Source: JAGNZR01 sp051652785 (GTDB taxonomy: Bacteria > Fusobacteriota > Fusobacteriia > Fusobacteriales > Fusobacteriaceae). From it: a stretch of 24,255 bases of DNA. Below, in pieces: positions 14,558-22,432 of this stretch. Every line of letters begins with the position of its first letter. Position 1 is the stretch's first letter. The position numbers and the translations under genes were made by a program. Where the stretch lies: the NCBI GenBank assembly GCA_051652785.1, contig JBOFUX010000058.1, forward strand, positions 1-24,255, in the 5' to 3' direction. The notes under the pieces were generated by a model that was given only the letters and a program-made list of their open reading frames with translations, was not told where the DNA came from and did not search any database.

Positions 14558-14591
14558 GATAAATATTATTATCAATAAAATAATATTTATC
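14558..14591. repeat. Inverted repeat with 13-bp arms between slyD and rpiB
   Basis: GATAAATATTATT (14558-14570) and AATAATATTTATC (14579-14591) are perfect complements around an 8-nt loop. There is no following T run, so it is either a weak terminator, an RNA end stabiliser or a protein site. Confidence 0.6.
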
Positions 14592-14626
14592 TCTATATTA
14601 ATTTTAAAATATATATTGGAGGAAAG

Positions 14627-15067
14627 ATGAAGATTGGATTAGGAGCAGATCACGGTGGTTTTATGCTGAAAAATACTATTAAAAAATATTTAATAAATAA
14701 GGGATATGAGGTTGTAGATTTAGGAACAAATTCAATGGATTCTGTGGATTATCCAACGCATGCAAAATTATTAGGAGAAGCTGTTATAGAAAATAGAGTA
14801 ACTTACGGAATTTTAGTTTGTGGAACAGGTATTGGAATGTCAATAGCAGCAAATAAAATGAAAGGAATAAGATGTGCATTATGTACAAATACAACAATGA
14901 CTAGACTATCAAGAGAACATAATGATGCTAATGTTTTAGCCTTAGGTGGAAGAATTGTAGGGGATATATTAGCACTGGAGATGGTAGATGTATTTCTAAG
15001 TACTAAATTTGATGGAGGAAGACATTCTAAAAGAATAGGAATGTTGGAATGTGTAGGGGAGGTTTAA
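14627..15067 (+). CDS. rpiB: Ribose 5-phosphate isomerase B
   Basis: Interconverts ribose 5-phosphate and ribulose 5-phosphate in the non-oxidative pentose phosphate pathway. The 146 residues match the RpiB/LacAB family: G-A-D-H-G-G (6-11), D-Y-P (41-43), the active-site V-C-G-T-G-I-G-M-S-I-A-A-N-K (64-77) with C65 as the proton-transferring cysteine, and R-E-H-N-D-A-N (96-102) with H98. A single copy and the cysteine at position 65 favour RpiB over galactose 6-phosphate isomerase LacA/LacB or AlsB. GGAGG sits 5 nt before the ATG. A HIT hydrolase gene begins one base after its stop codon. Confidence 0.93.
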   Translation: MKIGLGADHGGFMLKNTIKKYLINKGYEVVDLGTNSMDSVDYPTHAKLLGEAVIENRVTYGILVCGTGIGMSIAANKMKGIRCALCTNTTMTRLSREHNDANVLALGGRIVGDILALEMVDVFLSTKFDGGRHSKRIGMLECVGEV

Positions 15068-15068
15068 T

Positions 15069-15410
15069 ATGCCAACACTATTTACTCGTATTATAAATAG
15101 AGAAATTCCTGCTGAAATTATTTATGAAAATGAAAATATTATAATTATAAAAGATATTAATCCAGTAGCTAAAATTCATCTTTTGGTGATTCCTAAAAAA
15201 GAAATTCCAACATTAAATGATATTTCACAAGAAAACAAATATTTATTAGGAGAAATATTTTTTAGTATAGCTGAGATTGCTAAAGAATTAAAAATAGATA
15301 AAGATGGTTATAGAGTTATTGCTAACTGCAATAACTATGGAGGTCAAGAAGTTTTTCATATACATTTTCATATACTAGCAGGCGAAATAATAGGACCAAT
15401 GAAGAGTTAA
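15069..15410 (+). CDS. HIT-family (HINT-like) nucleotide phosphoramidase
   Basis: A 113-residue histidine-triad protein, expected to hydrolyse nucleoside phosphoramidates or acyl-adenylates. The HxHxH triad is H97-I-H99-F-H101 in G-G-Q-E-V-F-H-I-H-F-H-I-L-A-G (91-105), matching HINT. The N-terminus reads T-L-F-T-R-I-I-N-R-E-I-P: it has Thr where many members have the C-x-x-C zinc pair, so no zinc site is expected. It overlaps the ribosome binding region within the end of rpiB (GGGGAGG at 15056-15062) and is translationally coupled to it. A strong terminator follows. Confidence 0.93.
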   Translation: MPTLFTRIINREIPAEIIYENENIIIIKDINPVAKIHLLVIPKKEIPTLNDISQENKYLLGEIFFSIAEIAKELKIDKDGYRVIANCNNYGGQEVFHIHFHILAGEIIGPMKS

Positions 15411-15440
15411 AAGATATTTTATAAAAAAAATAAACAAAAG

Positions 15441-15478
15441 AAAAATCCCCTACACTAATATAGTAAGGGGATTTTTTT
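15441..15478. terminator. Bidirectional terminator between the HIT gene and ald
   Basis: Arms AAAAATCCCCT (15441-15451) and AGGGGATTTTT (15466-15476) with a 14-nt partly paired loop, flanked by A-rich and T-rich tracts. Confidence 0.9.
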
Positions 15479-15479
15479 A

Positions 15480-16586
15480 TTAAAATTTTATTTCTGAATA
15501 TTCTAAACCTAAATCTTTTGCCACGATCTTATCAGTTAATTTACCATTAAAAATACTAAGTCCAGCCAATAAACCATTATGTTTTTTACAAGCTTCTGTA
15601 GTCCCTAGTTTAGCAAGTTCTCTAGCATATTTGAGAGTTGCATTATTAAGTGCATATGTAGCTGTAAGTGGGAATCCACCAGGCATATTTGCAACACAGT
15701 AGTGGATAACATCATGAACAAGATAAACTGGTTTTTCGTGAGTAGTAGCTTTAGATGTTTCAAAACATCCACCTTGATCTATGGCAACATCTACAAGAAC
15801 ACTTCCTTTTTCCATTTTTTTAATCATATCTTCAGTTACTAATTTTGGAGCTTTAGCTCCAGGAAGAAGAACACACCCAATTACTAAATCTGCTTTAATA
15901 ACTGCATTTTCTATATTTGTTTTAGTAGAATATAAAGTTTTTATTTTATTTCCATAAATATCATCAAGATATCTTAGTTTATCAATATCAATATCTAGAA
16001 TTGTAACGTCAGCTCCTAATCCTACAGCAATTTTAAGAGCACTTTGACCAGAAATACCAGCACCAATAATAACAACTTTAGAAGAGTGAGTACCAGTAAC
16101 ACCACCTAATAAAATTCCTTTTCCACCATTATTTTTTTGTAGATAATTAGCACCAACTTGTACTGCCATTTTTCCAGCAACCTCTGACATAGGAAGAAGT
16201 AGAGGTAAAGTATTATTCTTACCTTTTATAGTTTCATAAGCTATAAAAGTAGCACCTGTTTTCAAAAGAGATTCAGTTAAAATTTTATCAGCCGCCAGAT
16301 GAAGATAAGTATAAATTAAATGATGTGGTTTGAAAAGAGCAATTTCAACAGGTTGTGGTTCCTTAACTTTTATAATCATATCAGAACTGTTAAAAACCTC
16401 TTCTAAATTATTTAATATTACAGCTCCAACTTTTTCATATTCAGAATCTAAAATTCCTAATCCTGTAGCTGCATTTTTTTCAACATAAACAGTATTTCCA
16501 TCTGCAATTAACTGACCTACAGCAAAAGGTAAAAGACCAACTCTATTTTCATTGTTTTTAATTTCTTTAGGTATCCCAATTCTCAT
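15480..16586 (-). CDS. ald: Alanine dehydrogenase
   Basis: NAD-dependent oxidative deamination of L-alanine to pyruvate and ammonium (reversible). The 368 residues match the family length. Catalytic residues are in their textbook places: R15, K75 (K-V-K-E-P-Q, 73-78), H96 (Y-L-H-L-A) and D270 (D-V-A-I-D-Q-G-G). The N-terminal signature M-R-I-G-I-P-K-E-I-K-N-N-E-N-R-V is intact. The Rossmann loop is G-A-G-I-S-G (175-180), with D198 at the end of the second strand favouring NAD. TAGGAGGG precedes the ATG. It is a single-gene unit with a good promoter and is divergent from yaaA. In an amino acid fermenter it would feed alanine carbon to pyruvate. Confidence 0.96.
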   Translation of the reverse strand: MRIGIPKEIKNNENRVGLLPFAVGQLIADGNTVYVEKNAATGLGILDSEYEKVGAVILNNLEEVFNSSDMIIKVKEPQPVEIALFKPHHLIYTYLHLAADKILTESLLKTGATFIAYETIKGKNNTLPLLLPMSEVAGKMAVQVGANYLQKNNGGKGILLGGVTGTHSSKVVIIGAGISGQSALKIAVGLGADVTILDIDIDKLRYLDDIYGNKIKTLYSTKTNIENAVIKADLVIGCVLLPGAKAPKLVTEDMIKKMEKGSVLVDVAIDQGGCFETSKATTHEKPVYLVHDVIHYCVANMPGGFPLTATYALNNATLKYARELAKLGTTEACKKHNGLLAGLSIFNGKLTDKIVAKDLGLEYSEIKF

Positions 16587-16638
16587 ATCAAATCCCTCCT
16601 AAAAATTAATTATTAAAATAAGCTATTATATTAATTAA

Positions 16639-16667
16639 AGTATACTCTTTTAGTTTTAAAACTTCAA
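16639..16667 (-). promoter_or_regulatory. Promoter of ald
   Basis: On the minus strand TTGAAG (16667-16662), a 17-nt spacer and TATACT (16644-16639). A small palindrome CAAGAA-N5-TTCTTG (16665-16681) touches the -35 and could be an operator. Confidence 0.65.
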
Positions 16668-16727
16668 GAAGTATTTTCTTGTTTTTAATTGTAAAAATGA
16701 TATTTTATTTATATTATAATATTTATT

Positions 16728-16756
16728 TTGACTAGAAAGATAAATAAAGTTATAAT
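16728..16756 (+). promoter_or_regulatory. Promoter of yaaA
   Basis: TTGACT (16728-16733), a 17-nt spacer and TATAAT (16751-16756), 42 nt before the ATG. Confidence 0.75.
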
Positions 16757-16798
16757 AAAAATAATAAAAATATATTAATTATTAACAGGAAGTGATTA

Positions 16799-17518
16799 AT
16801 GAAAATAATATTTTCTCCTAGTAAGGGAATGAAATTTAAAAATACAAAAAATTTGTTTCAAAGTACTGATGTTTTTTATAAAGAAAAATCAGAGTTTTTA
16901 ATAGAAAAAATATTGAAATTGGATTTAGAAAACTTTTCTAAAGTATTTAAAATAAAAGGAGTTCTTTTAGATGAAACTTATAAAAAATTTAAAAATAGAA
17001 AAGAAAAAAAAGAAGCATTATTTTTATATAATGGAGTAAGTTTTAAAAATTTAGAGGTAGAAAACTATAACAGTGAGTCATTAAAGTATGCTCAAAAGCA
17101 TTTAAGAATACTTTCGGCTCTATATGGTCCAATGAGACCTTTAGATAAAATAAGTGAGTACAGGCTAGATATGACAATTAAAATTATGAAAGAATCATTA
17201 TATTGTTATTGGAAAAAAGAAATTGAAGAAGAATTTTTTCAAGATGAACTTATAATAAATTTAGCCTCTTCTGAATTTTCTAAAATGATAGATAGAAAAA
17301 AATATAAAAATATTTTAGATATAGAGTTTAAACAGAATAAAAATGGTGAGTTAAAAAATATAAGTACAGAAGGGAAAAAAGCTAGAGGTCTATTTTTAAA
17401 TTATATGATTAAAAATAAAATAGAAGACATTAATTTATTAAAAAAGTTTAATTTAGATAATTATCTGTTTTTAGAATCAGAATCTAATGAAAAAAAATAT
17501 CTATTTTTAAAAAAATAA
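16799..17518 (+). CDS. yaaA: YaaA-family protein (peroxide stress, DUF328)
   Basis: A 239-residue YaaA/UPF0246 protein. In E. coli YaaA lowers intracellular free iron during peroxide stress and binds DNA; in other phyla the role is not established. Diagnostic segments are present: F-S-P-S-K-G-M (5-11), Y-N-G-V (77-80), L-S-A-L-Y-G-P-M-R-P-L-D (105-116), Y-R-L-D-M (121-125), N-L-A-S-S-E-F (154-160) and K-K-A-R-G-L-F (193-199). CAGGAAGTG lies just upstream of the ATG. The stop codon sits in the loop of the terminator it shares with the convergent regulator gene. No oxidative-stress operator is evident upstream. Confidence 0.9.
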   Translation: MKIIFSPSKGMKFKNTKNLFQSTDVFYKEKSEFLIEKILKLDLENFSKVFKIKGVLLDETYKKFKNRKEKKEALFLYNGVSFKNLEVENYNSESLKYAQKHLRILSALYGPMRPLDKISEYRLDMTIKIMKESLYCYWKKEIEEEFFQDELIINLASSEFSKMIDRKKYKNILDIEFKQNKNGELKNISTEGKKARGLFLNYMIKNKIEDINLLKKFNLDNYLFLESESNEKKYLFLKK

Positions 17519-17532
17519 AATAGATATTTTTT
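17492..17532. terminator. Bidirectional terminator overlapping the yaaA 3' end
   Basis: Arms AAAAAATATCTATTTT (17492-17507) and AAAATAGATATTTTTT (17517-17532) are perfect 16-bp complements around a 9-nt loop. The left arm is coding sequence of yaaA, and the element also ends the convergent rpiR-type gene. Confidence 0.85.
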
Positions 17533-17543
17533 ATTACATTATA

Positions 17544-18392
17544 TTAATTTTTACTATAAATATTAAATTTTTTTGTAATAATTTCTAATTTATCTAATTT
17601 ATCTAAAGTTTCCTCTTTATTTTCTGAACCTAGCTTAAGGAGTAATCCGTTTAAAATAGCAATAGCAGGAATAAGTGTATGAGCTTTACCTCCATTACTA
17701 GTTGGGATCACTAAAGTAGAGAGATTAGCCAAAATAGAATCATCTTTATCCGTAATAGTTATGATATTATTACCATTATCTCTGAAAAATTCTGAAACTT
17801 GACAAGTGAAATTTGTATATGGATGAAATGATATAGTTATAAGTAGGTCCTCTTTATGTGAATAGAGAAGTTTATCTGTAAAATCAGACCCTCCTGATAT
17901 CATAAGTTCAATTCCATCTCTAAACTCTTTTAACATAAAATAAAGATAGTGTGCTAGAGAATACGAACCTCTAGCACCTAAAATATAAACTTTTCTACTA
18001 TGTTTAAATAAATTTAAAGCCTCATCTAATTTTTTCTCAAGTTCCACAGTATCCAATTCTTTTAATAATTCAATATTCATGCTTATAACATTATCTAAAC
18101 TATGTTTATTGTCAGACTCCATAATACTTGTTTTTAAATCTTTCATAGGTGCTGTTTTATTAACAACCTCAATTTGAAATAATTGTTGAAAATTAGAGTA
18201 CCCTTTAAAACCTGCTTCATGAACAAATCTAGTGATAGTAGCAGGGCTAGTATTAGTCTCTGATGCTAAAGCTTTTATATTGAGAAAAGCTAATTTATTT
18301 TGATTAAATTTAATAAAATTAACAATTTTTTTATAACCAGTACTAAATTTAGTATAATTAATTTCAATATAATCTAAAAAATCTTTTTTCAT
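17544..18392 (-). CDS. MurR/RpiR-family transcriptional regulator (HTH_6 + SIS)
   Basis: A 282-residue DNA-binding regulator. The N-terminal HTH (about 5-75) contains I-K-A-L-A-S-E-T-N-T-S-P-A-T-I-T-R-F (39-56) and G-F-K-G-Y-S-N-F (61-68), both typical of HTH_6. The C-terminal SIS domain (about 120-255) has V-Y-I-L-G-A-R-G-S (135-143) and I-T-I-S-F-H-P-Y (185-192). SIS domains usually sense phosphosugars, yet the gene is 23 nt downstream of an acidic amino acid symporter and must be cotranscribed with it, so the effector may be unusual or the two genes may belong to a wider regulon. It may regulate its own operon, possibly through the palindrome at 19757-19802; that is inference. Confidence 0.92.
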   Translation of the reverse strand: MKKDFLDYIEINYTKFSTGYKKIVNFIKFNQNKLAFLNIKALASETNTSPATITRFVHEAGFKGYSNFQQLFQIEVVNKTAPMKDLKTSIMESDNKHSLDNVISMNIELLKELDTVELEKKLDEALNLFKHSRKVYILGARGSYSLAHYLYFMLKEFRDGIELMISGGSDFTDKLLYSHKEDLLITISFHPYTNFTCQVSEFFRDNGNNIITITDKDDSILANLSTLVIPTSNGGKAHTLIPAIAILNGLLLKLGSENKEETLDKLDKLEIITKKFNIYSKN

Positions 18393-18415
18393 TATTTACA
18401 CCTCAATAAAATAAG

Positions 18416-19675
18416 TTATTGTTTTGAAATAATATTTTCCGAAGGTACTGTAATATCATTTTCTGTTTTAGCTATAACAATAGTACAAACAGCATCTCCA
18501 GTTACATTTATAGCTGTTCTAAACATATCGACAACTCTATCAATTCCCATAACCAATCCGATACCTTCTAAAGGAAGTCCGATTTCTGTTAAAACCATTC
18601 CTAACATAATAATACCTACTCCAGGAACACCAGCAGTACCTATGGAAGCCAAAGTAGCTGTTAAAATAATAGTTATATAGTTTCCCATAGTTAGATCTAT
18701 TCCATATACTTGTGCAATAAAAATTGTAGCAACACCTTGCATAATTGCAGTTCCATCCATGTTAATAGTATTTCCTAATGGAAGAGTAAAAGAGGCAACA
18801 GTTGGAGAGACACCAAAATCTTCTTCCATAGTTTTTAAAGAAGAAGGTAAACAAGCAGCACTTGAAGATGTTGAAAAACCTAAAACCATAATAGGAGAGA
18901 ATTTTTTAAAAAATACTAAAGGATTACATTTTCCAATAAAAACTAAAAGTCCTTGATAAGTTATAAGTGTGTGCAATAAAAGTGCAATTACAACAGCTAA
19001 AAGATATTTAAAAATTGGTATAATAGCAGCATAGCCTAAAGTAGCAAAGGTTTTAGCTATTAGACCAAATACTCCAAAAGGAGCAAGAAACATAACCATT
19101 TCTACAAGTTTAAGGTTTACTGTGTTAACTTCAGAAACTATTTTTCTTATTATAGATATTTTATCACTTAAAAGAGATATTGCAACCCCTATTATTATAG
19201 AAAATGTGATTATAGGTAACATTTCACCTTTCGCCATAGATTCAATAGGATTTATTGGTATCATTCCAAGAAGAATATCTATAAAAGGTTTAGGAGAACT
19301 AATAGTTATTGCAGTATTCTCAATAGTAGAAAGATGTAGTCCTAATCCAGGATTAATAAAGTTACCTACGAACAATGAGATAACAATGGCAATGGAAGTA
19401 GTACCTAAATAAAATACAAGAGTTTTAATTCCAATTCTACCTAATTTTCTAATATCTTCTATACCAGAAGCTCCTAAAATTAAAGAGAAAATAATAAGAG
19501 GAATAACTAGCATTCTAATACTTCTTATAAAGATATTACCTATAAAATTAAATGTAAAATCAATTATATAAGTTTTAATAAAAGGAACTTCTGCAAAATT
19601 ATACGTAATTATTCCAAGTATAATTCCACTTATAAGCCCGATAAAAATTCTGTTTGTTAAGTTTAATTTTTTCAT
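18416..19675 (-). CDS. Dicarboxylate/amino acid:cation symporter (DAACS, GltP/GltPh type)
   Basis: Inner-membrane sodium- or proton-coupled uptake of acidic amino acids or dicarboxylates. The 419 residues contain the hairpin-1 serine-rich S-T-S-S-S-A-A (268-274), the N-M-D-G-T motif (305-309) and the TM8 block D-R-V-V-D-M-F-R-T-A-I-N-V-T-G-D (379-394). By comparison with GltPh, D383, R386, T387, N390 and D394 correspond to substrate and sodium ligands; the arginine equivalent (R386) is the residue that selects acidic side chains, favouring glutamate/aspartate over neutral amino acids. GGAGG precedes the ATG. It is the first gene of an operon with the MurR/RpiR regulator and is divergent from sfsA. 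Confidence 0.94.
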   Translation of the reverse strand: MKKLNLTNRIFIGLISGIILGIITYNFAEVPFIKTYIIDFTFNFIGNIFIRSIRMLVIPLIIFSLILGASGIEDIRKLGRIGIKTLVFYLGTTSIAIVISLFVGNFINPGLGLHLSTIENTAITISSPKPFIDILLGMIPINPIESMAKGEMLPIITFSIIIGVAISLLSDKISIIRKIVSEVNTVNLKLVEMVMFLAPFGVFGLIAKTFATLGYAAIIPIFKYLLAVVIALLLHTLITYQGLLVFIGKCNPLVFFKKFSPIMVLGFSTSSSAACLPSSLKTMEEDFGVSPTVASFTLPLGNTINMDGTAIMQGVATIFIAQVYGIDLTMGNYITIILTATLASIGTAGVPGVGIIMLGMVLTEIGLPLEGIGLVMGIDRVVDMFRTAINVTGDAVCTIVIAKTENDITVPSENIISKQ

Positions 19676-19707
19676 GTTGCCTCCATAAATTAAGTGTTTA
19701 TCCTTTG

Positions 19708-19736
19708 ATTATACAAAAAAAAAAATAAAAGCACAA
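19708..19736 (-). promoter_or_regulatory. Promoter of the symporter-regulator operon
   Basis: On the minus strand TTGTGC (19736-19731), a 17-nt spacer and TATAAT (19713-19708), about 33 nt before the ATG at 19675. Confidence 0.65.
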
Positions 19737-19756
19737 GTTTTTTTAAAATTAATTAC

Positions 19757-19802
19757 TATTTAAAGATAATATGAAAAATTATTTTCATATTATCTTTAAA
19801 TA
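19757..19802. promoter_or_regulatory. Perfect palindrome with 21-bp arms in the symporter/sfsA divergent region
   Basis: The arms at 19757-19777 and 19782-19802 are exact complements around the 4-nt loop ATTA; the arm contains TTTAAAGATAATATGAAAA. It lies 21 bp upstream of the symporter -35 hexamer and before the sfsA promoter, so it does not terminate either gene. A partial direct copy of its left arm, CTATTTAAAAGATAAT, occurs at 19857-19872. Confidence 0.75.
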
Positions 19803-19849
19803 TAACATCATAAAATTCTTTTCATCTAAATTCAGTATTTATATATTGT

Positions 19850-19879
19850 TTGTTAACTATTTAAAAGATAATTTACTAT
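19850..19879 (+). promoter_or_regulatory. Candidate promoter of the sfsA-ABC transporter operon
   Basis: TTGTTA (19850-19855), an 18-nt spacer and TACTAT (19874-19879). The partial repeat of the upstream palindrome falls within the spacer. AT-rich context lowers certainty. Confidence 0.35.
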
Positions 19880-19951
19880 TAAAAATATCAAAAATAGAGT
19901 AAAATTTAAAAAAATAAAAAATTTATAAAAATAATAGTAAAGGAGAAAAAA

Positions 19952-20671
19952 TTGAATAAAAAATTTATTTATAAAATAGATATAGACGAAGAAGGGATTT
20001 TTCTAGAGAGACCAAACCGATTTATAGCTAAAGTAAAATTAAAAACAGGTCAAGAGATAATAGCTCATGTTCACGATTCAGGGAGATTAAAAGAACTCTT
20101 GTATGAAAATAATAAAGTATTTTTAAGAAAAGCAAAAGATTTAACAAAAAGAAAAACAGAGTGGGATATGATTGCAGCTTTAGCTGATGATGGTGAGGAA
20201 ATACTGATTAACTCTTCTTTTCATAGATATATTACCGATATATTATTTAAAGATGATGAAATTTCTCCTTTTGGAAAAATAGATAAAATAAAGGCAGAAG
20301 TAAAATATGGAGAAAGTCGACTAGACTATTTATTAGAAAAAAATAATGAAAAAATATGGGTAGAAACCAAAGGAGTATCTCTTTCTGTAAAGAGAGTAGC
20401 AACATTTCCAGATGCACCTAGTATAAGGGCAACTAAACATTTAAATGAGCTAATGGAGTTAAAAAAAAATGGAAATAGAGCAGCAATAGTTCTTATTGTT
20501 TTACGGGAATCTGAAACTTTTGAACCTAAATGGGAGACTGATCCTATTTTTAGTGAAACTTTTTATAAAGCTATTGAGGCAGGAATAGAGGTATATCCAG
20601 TACAATTTAAGTTAGAAAATGGTAGTATATATTGGACAAATAAAAAAATAAAAATAAAACAAGACAAATAA
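19952..20671 (+). CDS. sfsA: SfsA family DNA-binding/nuclease-like protein
   Basis: Sugar fermentation stimulation protein A; it combines an N-terminal OB-like domain with a PD-(D/E)XK nuclease-like domain, but its physiological role is uncertain. The start is TTG 19952 with AAAGGAG (19939-19945) 6 nt upstream; no ATG fits better. Residues show F-L-E-R-P-N-R-F-I-A (17-26), H-V-H-D-S-G-R-L-K-E-L-L (39-50), then the active-site block E-S-R-L-D-Y-L-L (121-128) with D125, W-V-E-T-K-G-V-S-L (136-144) with E138 and K140, and F-P-D-A-P-S-I-R-A-T-K-H-L (152-164). The catalytic-type residues are all retained. Only 34 nt separate it from the ABC transporter pair, so a common transcript is likely. Confidence 0.93.
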   Translation: MNKKFIYKIDIDEEGIFLERPNRFIAKVKLKTGQEIIAHVHDSGRLKELLYENNKVFLRKAKDLTKRKTEWDMIAALADDGEEILINSSFHRYITDILFKDDEISPFGKIDKIKAEVKYGESRLDYLLEKNNEKIWVETKGVSLSVKRVATFPDAPSIRATKHLNELMELKKNGNRAAIVLIVLRESETFEPKWETDPIFSETFYKAIEAGIEVYPVQFKLENGSIYWTNKKIKIKQDK

Positions 20672-20705
20672 ATTAACTAGTTTTAAGAAAAGTAGGTGAG
20701 TAGAG

Positions 20706-22430
20706 ATGCTAAAAGTTTTTAAAAAATATAAAATAAAAATAATATTAGGAATTTTTTTCAAAACACTAGAAGCAATAGGAGATTTGTTATTACCTTTTTT
20801 AATGGCTAAAATAGTAGATAAAGGAATGTTTAACAAAGATTTTAATTATATACTAAAAATGGGTAGTTTAATGATAGGAGTAACAATAATAGGATATTTA
20901 AGTGCAATCTTATGTAATTTTTTTTCAGTGAAAGGGGTAGAAGAAATTGGTGGGGAATTAAGAAAAAAACTTTTTTCTAAAACACAATTTTTAACCTTTA
21001 CTCAAATAAATAAATATACAGAAACCTCTTTAATGATAAGGATAACAAAGGATATAGAGCAAGTCACTAGAATTACATTATTAGGAATAAAAATGGGGTT
21101 AAAGGGAATAATGACTGGAATTGGTGCCATTGTCATGTCTTATATAATAAATCCTAAAATGTCATCTATAATATTTATAATAGTTCCAGTATCAATTTTT
21201 TATATATGGTATTATATGAAAAAATCTATGCCTATTTATGTTAAAGTTCAGAAAAGTTTAGATTTATTAACTATAATATTAAGAGAAAATATAAATGGAG
21301 TTAGAGTTATAAAATCATTTTCTAAAAATAAATATGAAGAAGAAAAATTTAATGAAAAAAATGAAAATTTTAAATCTCACAGTACTGAGGCTCAAAGTAT
21401 GGTAGCAAAGAAAATACCTTTACTTGTACTAATTTTAAATAGTGGTATAATTTTTGTTTTATATATAGGAATGAACCAGGTTAGTGAGCAAAATATGGAG
21501 ATTGGAGCAATAATAGCTTTTGTTAATTATTTTAATCTTATATTTATGACTTTAGGTTCACTTTCATTTTTATTCTCCAATTGGGGAAGAACTTCTATTT
21601 CTATAAAAAGAATAAATGAAGTATTAGACGAACCTTTAGAAGAAAAAGTGAAAAATAAAGATTGTGTAGAAAATAAGAAAATAAGTCCTTACATTATTGA
21701 GTTTAAAAATGTAAGTTTTTCTTATACAAATAATGATAATTTAGCTTTAGAAAAAATAAGTTTTGGGATAAAAGAAGGAGAAAAAATTGCTATTTTAGGA
21801 GGTGTAGGTTCTGGAAAAACATCATTAATAAATTTAATTCCTAAATTTTATTTACCCACTGTGGGAGAAGTGATAATTTTAGGTAAAAATATAAAAGAAT
21901 GGGATGTAAAAAAACTTAGAGAAAAAATAAGTATAATTTTTCAAAAAAACTTTCTCTTTTCAGGAACAATATATGAAAATATAAAGTGGGGAAATAAGAA
22001 TATTAGTAATAGAGAATTAGAAGAAATTTTAAAAGAAACAAAACTAAAAGATTTATTAGAAAGTTTTCGTGAAAAAGGTGACACTGCTGTAGAAAAAGGT
22101 GGAGTTAATTTTTCAGGTGGTCAAAAGCAAAGAATTGCTATTGCTAGAGCCTTAGTAAAAAAAAGTGAAATATTGATATTAGATGATAGTTTTAGTGCTC
22201 TTGACTCTATAACAGAATCTCAATTAAAAAAATATTTTTTTAAAAGAAGCATGAAAAAAACTGTTCTTTTGATATCACAAAAAATTTTATCTGTTAAAAA
22301 TTTTAAAAAGATTATTGTTTTAGATTCTGGAAAAATTGTAGGAATAGGAACTCATAATGAATTAATTAAAAATTGTAATATTTATAAAGAAATATGTGCC
22401 TCTCAAGATATAGAAATAGAGGTGGGATGA
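20706..22430 (+). CDS. Heterodimeric ABC exporter, subunit with degenerate ATP site
   Basis: A 574-residue half-transporter: type IV exporter membrane domain with six spans (about 10-300) fused to an ATPase domain (about 330-574). Walker A is G-G-V-G-S-G-K-T (365-372), the Q-loop region is I-I-F-Q-K-N (410-415) and the signature is F-S-G-G-Q (469-473). Walker B ends I-L-I-L-D-D (489-494): the catalytic glutamate is replaced by D494, and the switch histidine is replaced by Q525 (L-L-I-S-Q-K). These substitutions mark the non-catalytic partner of asymmetric exporters such as TM287/TM288 and BmrCD. Its stop codon overlaps the partner's initiation region. Substrate unknown; drug or lipid/peptide export is the family norm. 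Confidence 0.93.
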   Translation: MLKVFKKYKIKIILGIFFKTLEAIGDLLLPFLMAKIVDKGMFNKDFNYILKMGSLMIGVTIIGYLSAILCNFFSVKGVEEIGGELRKKLFSKTQFLTFTQINKYTETSLMIRITKDIEQVTRITLLGIKMGLKGIMTGIGAIVMSYIINPKMSSIIFIIVPVSIFYIWYYMKKSMPIYVKVQKSLDLLTIILRENINGVRVIKSFSKNKYEEEKFNEKNENFKSHSTEAQSMVAKKIPLLVLILNSGIIFVLYIGMNQVSEQNMEIGAIIAFVNYFNLIFMTLGSLSFLFSNWGRTSISIKRINEVLDEPLEEKVKNKDCVENKKISPYIIEFKNVSFSYTNNDNLALEKISFGIKEGEKIAILGGVGSGKTSLINLIPKFYLPTVGEVIILGKNIKEWDVKKLREKISIIFQKNFLFSGTIYENIKWGNKNISNRELEEILKETKLKDLLESFREKGDTAVEKGGVNFSGGQKQRIAIARALVKKSEILILDDSFSALDSITESQLKKYFFKRSMKKTVLLISQKILSVKNFKKIIVLDSGKIVGIGTHNELIKNCNIYKEICASQDIEIEVG

Positions 22431-22432
22431 AG

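Noticed and set aside
19757..19802. The palindrome as an ordinary transcription terminator
   Set aside because: It lies upstream of two divergent genes, about 80 bp from the nearest start codon, and no transcript from either gene runs into it.
22394..22432. Earlier starts for the second ABC subunit (22394 or 22427)
   Set aside because: The first lies within the upstream gene without a ribosome binding site, the second is too close to GAGGTGG; 22433 fits best, though 22427 by ATGA coupling is not excluded.
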